Below the pieces are notes generated by a model. The model saw only the letters and a list, made by a program, of their open reading frames with translations, had not been told where the DNA came from and did no database searches. 5,022 nucleotides of DNA from Thermococcus sp. (GTDB taxonomy: Archaea > Methanobacteriota_B > Thermococci > Thermococcales > Thermococcaceae). Positions 1 through 4,388 of the stretch are shown here, one piece after another (within the stretch, counting starts at the first letter, position 1; every line of letters starts with the position of its first letter). The position numbers and the translations under genes were made by a program. The stretch lies in NCBI GenBank assembly GCA_026987155.1, contig JALSNG010000019.1:1-5022 (forward strand), written 5' to 3'.

Positions 1-641
1 TTTTTCGAGGTTGGATACTCTTCAACAATTTTTTGATCAAGACTGCGTTTTTCCTCAAGGATGAAGTTTTTCAACGTGTCCGGGGTCAGGATGGGAACAG
101 TTGACTTTCCTATGACAGTTCCAGAACCGGTAAACACTATCACCGGTTTAACAAAAATCTTTTGTCCAGTAGAGCGTTCTATGAATCTTGATAGCTCAAG
201 GGCCTGCGCTTTTGTTGCTTTGCTAATGCTTTTTATTTTTGCCCAGCCAGCAGACTTGTGTATCCCCCAGTTATCCCCATTCACCATGACATCCGTGTTG
301 CAGTTCTTTACTTCGATTGCGAACACTCCCCTCTCCGAAATAAAGACATGGTCAATATTTCCTCCATCATGCAGGACGACATCTGAGACAGTACATCCGT
401 TTATACCTTCCAGAACCTCAAGGACGCGGACTTCCCCGATGTACCATTTTAGAAACCTCTCCCCACTTTGCCTTAAATAGAATCCTCCTGCCAACAGGGG
501 TAGCGAGAAAATCGAAAGCGGCGGAGCCACAGCTATCCCTATAATACCTGAGATTACTACCATTCCCATCAGAAAGCTTCCCAGCTTCACCCTGAACTGT
601 CCTTCCTCCCCAGTGTAAAAGAGAAGCTCCGTTGTTCTCAC
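1..641 (-). CDS. NERD-domain protein with N-terminal membrane hairpin (partial, runs off left edge)
   Basis: The minus-strand frame stays open from a GTG at 641-639 to the window edge, giving 213 visible residues. Residues about 20-56 are hydrophobic, with a GIIGIAVAPPL turn, and probably form one or two membrane segments. A NERD (nuclease-related) domain follows: W66-Y-I-G69-E70, then N95-I-D97-H-V and E110-V-K112-N. The D...ExK arrangement resembles the PD-(D/E)xK nuclease core. The later part includes GDNWGIHKSAGW, typical of the strand after the core, and VKPVIVFTGSG. The GTG start was chosen because an in-frame TAG sits directly upstream, the start overlaps the Nudix stop as GTGA, and GGTGGAG lies about 5 nt before it. 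Translational coupling to the Nudix gene is therefore likely. NERD family members are predicted nucleases of mostly unknown role. A housekeeping or a defence role is equally open. Domain call is confident, function is not. Confidence 0.88.
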   Translation of the reverse strand, partial: MRTTELLFYTGEEGQFRVKLGSFLMGMVVISGIIGIAVAPPLSIFSLPLLAGGFYLRQSGERFLKWYIGEVRVLEVLEGINGCTVSDVVLHDGGNIDHVFISERGVFAIEVKNCNTDVMVNGDNWGIHKSAGWAKIKSISKATKAQALELSRFIERSTGQKIFVKPVIVFTGSGTVIGKSTVPILTPDTLKNFILEEKRSLDQKIVEEYPTSK

Positions 642-1147
642 CTACACTCCACCCCGAGGGCATCCCTCAGAATCTTTCCATGATCGAAGGCCAGCGGCAG
701 TTTCAGCGCTTCATCCGGGGGAACCACATGGACCTCTTCAGCGTCGTCCCCCGCTTTAAGTTCCCCCTCACCAAGGGCTAAAAAGGCCACGGTGACTGTG
801 TGAGCCCGTGGGTCTCTGTCGGGACTGGAATAAACCCCCACAAGTCTGAGAATCCTCACATCAAGCCCGGTTTCCTCCTTGATCTCCCTCCTGAGGGCCT
901 CCTCTACCCTTTCCCCGTACTCCACAAAGCCGCCGGGGAGGGCAAGACTGCCCTTGTACGGTTCGTTCTTTCGCCTTACAAGAACTACGCCATTGTCATA
1001 TATCACGACCCCATCAACAGTAAGACCTATACACCTATGAAGCTCCACTTTTAGTCCGTATTCACTGGCCAGCTTAGCAAGGCGCGTTTTGAACCCTCCC
1101 AACTCGGCATCCTCCGGGGCCTTGACGAGCAGAACGTACCTCTCCAT
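638..1147 (-). CDS. Nudix hydrolase, probable ADP-ribose pyrophosphatase
   Basis: This 169-residue protein carries a complete Nudix box at residues 73-95: G73, E79, then R87-E88-I-x-E91-E92-x-G94-L95. The glutamates bind the catalytic Mg2+. Just before it is SLALPGGF, the usual lead-in. SSPDRDPR at 107-114 places a proline about 14 residues after the box, as is typical of ADP-ribose pyrophosphatases, which cleave ADP-ribose to AMP and ribose 5-phosphate. An extra N-terminal segment of about 40 residues (MERYVLLVKAPEDAELGG) precedes the Nudix fold. The start ATG (1147-1145) follows GAGGTGGT at 1158-1151. The stop overlaps the GTG of the downstream NERD gene. The 5' leader contains a box C/D sRNA. 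AMP released here could in principle feed the AMP-RuBisCO route encoded at the right end of the window, but that link is inference. Substrate specificity could differ. Confidence 0.93.
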   Translation of the reverse strand: MERYVLLVKAPEDAELGGFKTRLAKLASEYGLKVELHRCIGLTVDGVVIYDNGVVLVRRKNEPYKGSLALPGGFVEYGERVEEALRREIKEETGLDVRILRLVGVYSSPDRDPRAHTVTVAFLALGEGELKAGDDAEEVHVVPPDEALKLPLAFDHGKILRDALGVECR

Positions 1148-1150
1148 GAT

Positions 1151-1158
1151 ACCACCTC
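1151..1158 (-). promoter_or_regulatory. Ribosome binding site of the Nudix gene, fused to the sRNA D box
   Basis: GAGGTGGT on the minus strand is a good match to the archaeal anti-Shine-Dalgarno sequence and ends 3 nt before the ATG. Its first two bases (GA) are also the last two bases of the D box CTGA. Binding of L7Ae to the C/D kink-turn would therefore be expected to interfere with ribosome access. That consequence is inferred. Confidence 0.7.
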
Positions 1159-1208
1159 AGTGAAGTCCCTTCTCATCACGTTCAGCGTGCTGACGTTTCA
1201 TCATCGGC
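1153..1208 (-). ncRNA. Box C/D guide sRNA (2'-O-methylation guide)
   Basis: Reading the minus strand: C box ATGATGA (1204-1198), 12-nt guide AACGTCAGCACG (1197-1186), D' box CTGA (1185-1182), 2-nt spacer, C' box GTGATGA (1179-1173), 12-nt guide GAAGGGACTTCA (1172-1161), D box CTGA (1160-1157). All four boxes fit consensus (RUGAUGA/CUGA). Both guide spacers are exactly 12 nt, the spacing archaeal L7Ae-Nop5-fibrillarin RNPs prefer. GCC before C and GGT after D can form a short terminal stem. By the N+5 rule, the D' guide would direct methylation of the C in a target reading CGUGCUGACGUU. The D guide would direct methylation of the G at position 5 of UGAAGUCCCUUC. I could not place either target in rRNA or tRNA from memory. 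The 2-nt D'-C' spacer is short. Ends are approximate, and the RNA is embedded in the Nudix mRNA leader. Confidence 0.85.
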
Positions 1209-1228
1209 ATCCTGTGTACGCTCAAAAC

Positions 1229-1244
1229 CTTTATACCCTTTTCA
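1229..1244 (-). promoter_or_regulatory. BRE/TATA promoter for the C/D sRNA and Nudix mRNA
   Basis: The minus strand reads TGAAAAGGGTATAAAG, an archaeal BRE (GAAAAGG) followed by TATAAA at 1235-1230. It overlaps the last codons and the TAA stop of the kinase gene. Initiation about 25 nt downstream of the TATA centre would fall near 1208, a few bases before the C box at 1204. One promoter could therefore start both the guide RNA and the Nudix-NERD mRNA. Position and consensus are seen; activity is inferred. Confidence 0.65.
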
Positions 1245-2055
1245 CCTCAACGCCACGAGCCAACTTACCGACTTCATCCTCTGAAAAGTCGAGGCCACGT
1301 CTTTTCAAAAACAGCGTCACAAAGGCCACTGCACGCTTTAAAGCCTGAATAAAAGGACACTTTAGGTAATAGCCGGAAAACGCTGCTAAAAAAACGTCAC
1401 CTGCACCCGTGGTGTCCTGAGTCCCAACCGGAAGTGGCCTAAACTCATAGAGCCTTCCCTTGAAATGGGCAAATCCGCTCTCCCCACCCCTCGACACGAG
1501 GAAAACCTCGACATCGCTGGGAGAAAAGTTCGAAAGGAAGCGGGCTTCTCCCATGTCCGCATGAACAACCTTGGCACCACGGAGAAACGACGCATCGATC
1601 CGAGAACAACTCACCCTTCCCGGATCGGGCCTTCTCACGAATCCCTGCACATCAACAGATACAAAAGGAAACGCCTCCAGGATTCTCGTTACAACATCCT
1701 GCGGAATTTCAGCGGCGACTGGATTGAGAACGACTAGTCCGTAGCGGCCGGAAGGAACCTTTTCAATCGGTTCCCCCACGGAGCGAAGGAACAGCTCCCT
1801 GCCGTGAGGGGTGTAGTGAAGCTCGTAGACGGTACTCCTCTCGGAGGGTATTATTCGAATCTTTATTCCGAGTTCTCTCAACCCATCGAGCCACCTTCTG
1901 GGAAAATCCTCACCCACGCTCGTCACAATCTCGGGCAGGCAGAACTTCGAGAGGGCAAGGGCAGAATAGTAGGCACCCCCGCCAATTCTGAGTTCCCTAT
2001 CCGAACCCTTCACCACAACGTCCTTCACGATGTGACCGAGAACGAGACATTCCAT
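1231..2055 (-). CDS. PfkB/ribokinase-family sugar kinase, probable myo-inositol 3-kinase
   Basis: This 274-residue protein has the ribokinase-family hallmarks. An N-terminal GGG at 25-27 (RIGGGAYYSALAL) forms part of the substrate pocket. The C-terminal signature D214-T-T-G-A-G-D220 supplies the anion hole and the catalytic base D220. VSVDVQGFVRRPD at 132-144 is the mid-domain segment. The gene sits next to gar1 and tfb2, as does T. kodakarensis TK2285, which I recall being characterised as an ATP-dependent myo-inositol 3-kinase, so that assignment is favoured over generic fructokinase or ribokinase. Thermococcales make di-myo-inositol phosphate as a heat and salt solute, giving inositol phosphorylation a plausible context. 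I start at ATG 2055-2053 because homologous kinases begin right at the first beta strand. An upstream in-frame ATG at 2121 would add 22 residues translated from promoter-like AT-rich DNA. The stop overlaps the promoter of the next gene. Confidence 0.85.
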   Translation of the reverse strand: MECLVLGHIVKDVVVKGSDRELRIGGGAYYSALALSKFCLPEIVTSVGEDFPRRWLDGLRELGIKIRIIPSERSTVYELHYTPHGRELFLRSVGEPIEKVPSGRYGLVVLNPVAAEIPQDVVTRILEAFPFVSVDVQGFVRRPDPGRVSCSRIDASFLRGAKVVHADMGEARFLSNFSPSDVEVFLVSRGGESGFAHFKGRLYEFRPLPVGTQDTTGAGDVFLAAFSGYYLKCPFIQALKRAVAFVTLFLKRRGLDFSEDEVGKLARGVEVKRV

Positions 2056-2092
2056 TTTTGCCCCGCCTAACTTGTTTTTTATCTTCAAAACC

Positions 2093-2108
2093 CATAAAAA
2101 TTTTTTGG
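2093..2108 (-). promoter_or_regulatory. Candidate promoter of the inositol kinase gene
   Basis: The minus strand reads CCAAAAAATTTTTATG, with a TATA-like TTTTTATG at 2100-2093. Initiation would be near 2072, giving a leader of about 17 nt that includes the weak ribosome site GGCGGGG (2067-2061). The upstream TATAA at 2125-2131 is an alternative with a longer leader. Confidence 0.45.
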
Positions 2109-2118
2109 AAACATACCA

Positions 2119-2133
2119 CAAAACTTATAAACC
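2119..2133. promoter_or_regulatory. Two-way TATA element between kinase and gar1
   Basis: CAAAACTTATAAACC reads as BRE-like AAAAC plus TTATAAAC on the plus strand, and as GGTTTATAAG on the minus strand. On the plus strand, initiation would be near 2154. That gives a gar1 leader of about 25 nt containing its ribosome site. On the minus strand it would give a leader of about 48 nt for the kinase. Confidence 0.5.
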
Positions 2134-2140
2134 AAAAAGC

Positions 2141-2154
2141 GAAAAGTTTAAAAG
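2141..2154 (+). promoter_or_regulatory. Second BRE/TATA candidate for gar1
   Basis: GAAAAGTTTAAAAG is close to the Thermococcus consensus GAAAAGTTTATATA. Initiation about 25 nt from its centre would fall near 2175, so transcripts would be almost leaderless and would lose the GGGGTGGGG ribosome site at 2168-2176. It therefore competes with the element at 2119-2133 as the main promoter. Confidence 0.45.
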
Positions 2155-2178
2155 GATGCGGCCTTTTGGGGTGGGGCT

Positions 2179-2475
2179 ATGAAGAGGTTAGGAAGGGTTT
2201 CTCACTACGCAAAGCAGGGCTTCCTTATTCTCCGCTCAAGCTGGGTTCCTGCGCTCAATGAGCCCGTTGTGGACAAAAACCTCCGGTTAGTAGGCACTGT
2301 CAAGGATGTTTTCGGTCCCGTGAACATGCCTTACGTGGCAATTAAACCGAGGGTTAGGAAACCCGAGGGTTACGTGGGCGAACTCCTCTACGTGGACAGA
2401 AACAGGAAAAAGAAAGAAAAAAGCAAGAGGGTCAAGTCCGGTGGAAGACGCCCTGCCCCCAGAAAAAGGGGGTGA
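2179..2475 (+). CDS. gar1: Gar1, H/ACA RNA-protein complex subunit
   Basis: Gar1 is one of the four proteins of the archaeal H/ACA RNP (with Cbf5, Nop10 and L7Ae). It binds Cbf5 and promotes substrate loading and release during guided pseudouridylation of rRNA. This copy has 98 residues, a normal archaeal length. The compact beta barrel spans about residues 4-72, with the family core VGTVKDVFGPVNMPYVAIKP at 38-57 and YVGELLYVD at 65-73. A lysine- and arginine-rich tail (74-98, RNRKKKEKSK then GGRRPAPRKRG) probably contacts RNA. The ATG at 2179 follows GGGGTGGGG. It is the first gene of a plus-strand operon; its stop codon lies inside the ribosome site of the TFB gene. From memory, the linkage of gar1 to tfb2 is also seen in other Thermococcales. 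Confidence 0.95.
   Translation: MKRLGRVSHYAKQGFLILRSSWVPALNEPVVDKNLRLVGTVKDVFGPVNMPYVAIKPRVRKPEGYVGELLYVDRNRKKKEKSKRVKSGGRRPAPRKRG
2467..2475 (+). promoter_or_regulatory. Ribosome binding site that fixes the TTG start of the TFB gene
   Basis: The sequence GGGGGTGA (2468-2475) ends 6 nt before TTG at 2482 and includes the gar1 stop codon TGA. It supports the TTG start, because the next in-frame ATG is 61 codons later and would remove the zinc ribbon. Confidence 0.7.
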
Positions 2476-2481
2476 AAGCTT

Positions 2482-3393
2482 TTGGCTGATAAGAAGGTTT
2501 GTCCCATTTGTGGTTCCGATAAGCTCTTTTACGATCCCCGCAGGGGAGAAATCGTCTGTTCTGTCTGCGGTTACGTCCTTGAACAGAACGTGATTGACGA
2601 AGGTCCCGAGTGGCGCGCCTTTGATCCGGATCAGAGGGCAAAGCGCGCGAGAACCGGTGCGCCAATGACCCTGATGATACACGACAAGGGGCTTTCCACC
2701 GATATAGACTGGCGTGACAAAGACATTCACGGCAATCAGCTCACTGGGATGTACAGGACCAAGATGAGAAGGCTCAGGATGTGGCAACGCAGGATGAGGA
2801 TAAACGATGCAGCGGAGAGGAACCTTGCCTTTGCCTTAAGCGAGCTGGACAGGATGGCTGCACAGATGCGCCTTCCGAGGCGTGTCAAGGAAGTTGCCGC
2901 TTCCCTTTACAGGAAAGCCGTCATGAAGAAGCTCATCCGCGGGCGCTCGATTGAGGGGATGGTCTCCGCGGCTCTCTACGCCGCCTGCAGGATGGAAGGC
3001 ATCCCGAGAACCCTGGACGAGATTGCCGCCGTTTCAAAGGTCACAAAGAAGGAAATTGGAAGGAGCTACCGTTTCTTAGCGAGAGGACTTAACCTGAACC
3101 TCCGCCCAACGAGTCCCATTGAGTACGTTGACCGTTTTGGAGATGCCCTCAATGTGAGTGCGAGGACTAAAAAGAGGGCGAAGGAAATTCTCCAGGAAGC
3201 CATCAAGAGGGGCATCACGAGCGGAAAGGGGCCGACCGGGTTAGCCGCTGCAGCCCTCTATATCGCCTCACTCTTAGAGGGTGAAAAGAAAACCCAGAGA
3301 GAAGTCGCCGAAGTGGCCCACGTTACGGAGGTCACCGTGAGAAACAGGTACAAAGAACTCGTGGACAAACTTCACATAAACGTCCCAATATGA
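2482..3393 (+). CDS. tfb2: Transcription initiation factor B (TFB), TFB2 type
   Basis: TFB, the archaeal TFIIB, bridges the TBP-TATA complex and RNA polymerase and contacts the BRE. The protein has 303 residues. An N-terminal zinc ribbon uses C7, C10, C26 and C29. A B-reader/linker region follows (EWRAFDPDQRAKRARTGAP, 43-61). Two cyclin repeats lie at about 108-203 and 212-300. The second ends in the BRE-contacting helix-turn-helix TQREVAEVAHVTEVTVRNRY (271-290). Thermococcales carry two TFBs. Residues 73-106 (IDWRDKDIHGNQ... then MWQRRMRIN) differ from the TFB1 form as I recall it, and the linkage to gar1 fits TFB2. Published work as I recall it found P. furiosus TFB2 less efficient in promoter opening, whereas the two T. 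kodakarensis TFBs are largely interchangeable. Translation starts at TTG, 6 nt after the gar1 stop, so it is probably co-transcribed and coupled. Confidence 0.94.
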   Translation: MADKKVCPICGSDKLFYDPRRGEIVCSVCGYVLEQNVIDEGPEWRAFDPDQRAKRARTGAPMTLMIHDKGLSTDIDWRDKDIHGNQLTGMYRTKMRRLRMWQRRMRINDAAERNLAFALSELDRMAAQMRLPRRVKEVAASLYRKAVMKKLIRGRSIEGMVSAALYAACRMEGIPRTLDEIAAVSKVTKKEIGRSYRFLARGLNLNLRPTSPIEYVDRFGDALNVSARTKKRAKEILQEAIKRGITSGKGPTGLAAAALYIASLLEGEKKTQREVAEVAHVTEVTVRNRYKELVDKLHINVPI

Positions 3394-3396
3394 GGG
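3392..3396 (+). promoter_or_regulatory. Ribosome site suggesting a TTG start for the phosphoesterase
   Basis: GAGGG directly abuts ATG 3397, too close for normal use. It is 6 nt before the in-frame TTG at 3403, which gives MLIAVTGDTH, a tidier N terminus for this family. Initiation two codons further in is therefore possible. Confidence 0.45.
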
Positions 3397-3897
3397 ATGC
3401 CCTTGCTGATAGCGGTAACGGGCGACACGCATCACGGTGACAAAACGAGGAACCTCCCTTCCCTTCTTTTTCACCATCTTGTGGAGAGAAACCCCGATTT
3501 GATACTCCACACTGGCGACGTTACGTCCCATGAACTCCTGGAGAGGCTTGAGGATTTCGCGCCGGTTATAGCAGTTCGCGGCAACGCCGACCACCTAAAT
3601 CTACCGGAGGAAAGGACCATCGATGCCGAGGATATTGTAATCGGCCTTATCCATGGACACCAGTTCTTCTCGCTCAACGCGCAGTTTTTAACGCTCAAGG
3701 CGCTTGACATGGGTGTGGACGTTTTAATTTTCGGTCACACGCACCGTTTCTACCACGATACTTACTCTGTCCACGGAGAGAGGGTGGTCCTTCTCAACCC
3801 TGGCTCACCAACGTTTCCGAGGATGGATTCCGCAGGGTTTGTGCTTCTGAAGGTTAACGGCGAAAGCGTTGGAGTCGAGAGAATACGTTTCTGGTGA
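3397..3897 (+). CDS. YfcE/MJ0936-type metallophosphoesterase
   Basis: This 166-residue protein has the full set of calcineurin-like phosphodiesterase motifs: D10-x-H12 (GDTHHGD), G40-D41, G62-N63-x-D65, G-H86/G-H88 and G113-H114-T-H116. Together they bind two metal ions (often Mn or Ni in this group). Relatives such as E. coli YfcE and M. jannaschii MJ0936 hydrolyse phosphodiester model substrates; the natural substrate is usually unknown. The usual closing segment NPGSPTFPR is present. The gene is the third of the gar1-TFB operon, beginning 3 nt after the TFB stop at ATG 3397, or 9 nt after it if the better spaced TTG at 3403 is used. It is convergent with the histone gene 40 bases away. Nothing in the sequence ties its substrate to RNA modification or transcription. 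Confidence 0.92.
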   Translation: MPLLIAVTGDTHHGDKTRNLPSLLFHHLVERNPDLILHTGDVTSHELLERLEDFAPVIAVRGNADHLNLPEERTIDAEDIVIGLIHGHQFFSLNAQFLTLKALDMGVDVLIFGHTHRFYHDTYSVHGERVVLLNPGSPTFPRMDSAGFVLLKVNGESVGVERIRFW

Positions 3898-3937
3898 AGA
3901 GACCTCAGAAAAAGCTAAGGAAGGAAAAGAAAGGCCA
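3898..3937 (-). terminator. Possible T-rich terminator of the histone gene
   Basis: The 40-base gap between convergent stop codons reads on the minus strand as a pyrimidine-rich stretch with TTTCTTTTCC (3932-3923) and CTTTTTC (3914-3908). Archaeal RNA polymerase terminates at T-runs, so this could end the histone transcript. The plus strand has no matching T-run, so the gar1-operon message may run on antisense into the histone gene. Confidence 0.4.
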
Positions 3938-4141
3938 TCAGCTCTTGATGGCGAGCTTGATGTCCTCGGCCTTGACGGTCTTCCTGCCGGCGTGGTGGGC
4001 GAGGTCGACCGCCTTCTTGGCGATCTCCATAGCCTTCTCCTCGAGGTGCTCGGCCAGGAGCTTGGCGGCGTCCTCGCTAACGCGGGCGGCGCCGGCCTTT
4101 CTTATCAACCTGTCAACTGGGGCAATCGGCAACTCAGCCAT
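3938..4141 (-). CDS. htkB: Archaeal histone (HMf family, histone B type)
   Basis: This 67-residue protein is a bare histone fold. It starts MAELPIAPVDRLIRKAGAARVS, has the long central helix at about 25-49 and ends GRKTVKAEDIKLAIKS. DNA-binding residues typical of HMf proteins are present: R11, R20 in loop 1 and R53-K54-T55 in loop 2. The tetramer-interface residues L47, H50 and D60 match L46, H49 and D59 of HMfB, so stacking into longer hypernucleosome-like fibres looks possible. There is no eukaryote-like tail. Thermococcales have two histones; the position beside RuBisCO matches T. kodakarensis histone B (HpkB/HTkB, TK2289 as I recall), hence the symbol. The ribosome site AGGAGGTT (4155-4148) and a near-perfect promoter at 4203-4216 point to high expression. 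Confidence 0.96.
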   Translation of the reverse strand: MAELPIAPVDRLIRKAGAARVSEDAAKLLAEHLEEKAMEIAKKAVDLAHHAGRKTVKAEDIKLAIKS

Positions 4142-4202
4142 TTTCCCAACCTCCTAAACGTTGTTTTGCAGGTATCTGCGTTCTATTTTAGGAAGGAAGG
4201 CC

Positions 4203-4216
4203 TATATAAACTTTTC
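4203..4216 (-). promoter_or_regulatory. Strong BRE/TATA promoter of the histone gene
   Basis: The minus strand reads GAAAAGTTTATATA, a full match to the Thermococcales promoter consensus as I know it (BRE 4216-4211, TATA 4210-4203). Initiation is expected near 4181, giving a leader of about 40 nt ending in AGGAGGTT before the ATG. Confidence 0.85.
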
Positions 4217-4228
4217 GGAAAAGGAGGT

Positions 4229-4375
4229 TTATGGGGGATGTTTACACCGTTTTTTGGGCGGGATGTTCAGTAATGGGTTATCATCCATGTCTCGAACCAG
4301 TGGTTGGGCAATGGCAACCCCCAGTGGAAGATTAAATCCCAGCAGTTTTCTCCAGAATAGGGCATTGCAGTGCTG
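4229..4375 (-). pseudogene. Possible decayed coding fragment
   Basis: After an in-frame TGA (4378-4376), the minus strand is open for 48 codons to TAA (4231-4229). It encodes a sensible-looking peptide, including FWRKLLGFNLPLGVAIAQPL and then VRDMDDNPLLNIPPKKR. The only ATG is at codon 30, and I see no ribosome site or alternative start that would make it an intact gene. Two further in-frame stops lie upstream. It could be the C-terminal remnant of a lost gene or a chance open stretch. I do not recognise the family. Confidence 0.25.
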
Positions 4376-4388
4376 TCATACCTCAGAT

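Noticed and set aside
61..480. 139-codon plus-strand open frame
   Set aside because: The minus strand of the same DNA encodes a coherent NERD domain with its conserved residues, so the plus-strand frame is a shadow.
1..641. Restriction-modification or other defence island at the left edge
   Set aside because: Only a single NERD-type protein is visible, with no methylase, specificity subunit or known defence partner, so a defence label is not supported by this window.
2056..2121. 22-residue N-terminal extension of the inositol kinase from the ATG at 2121
   Set aside because: It would be translated from AT-rich promoter DNA, contains the TATA-like element and lacks a ribosome site. The family fold begins at MECLVLGHI, so ATG 2055 is preferred.
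2287..2787. 166-codon minus-strand open frame opposite gar1 and the TFB gene
   Set aside because: It lies opposite two certain genes, spans their junction and resembles no known protein.
3869..4273. 134-codon plus-strand open frame across the histone gene
   Set aside because: It is the antisense of the well-recognised histone. Its leucine- and valine-rich repetitive sequence is what the histone's alanine- and lysine-rich codons give in reverse.
4255..4285. Possible second C/D RNA (ATGATAA and CTGA on the minus strand)
   Set aside because: The C-like box is off consensus, the spacing to CTGA is only about 8 nt, and there is no second box pair.
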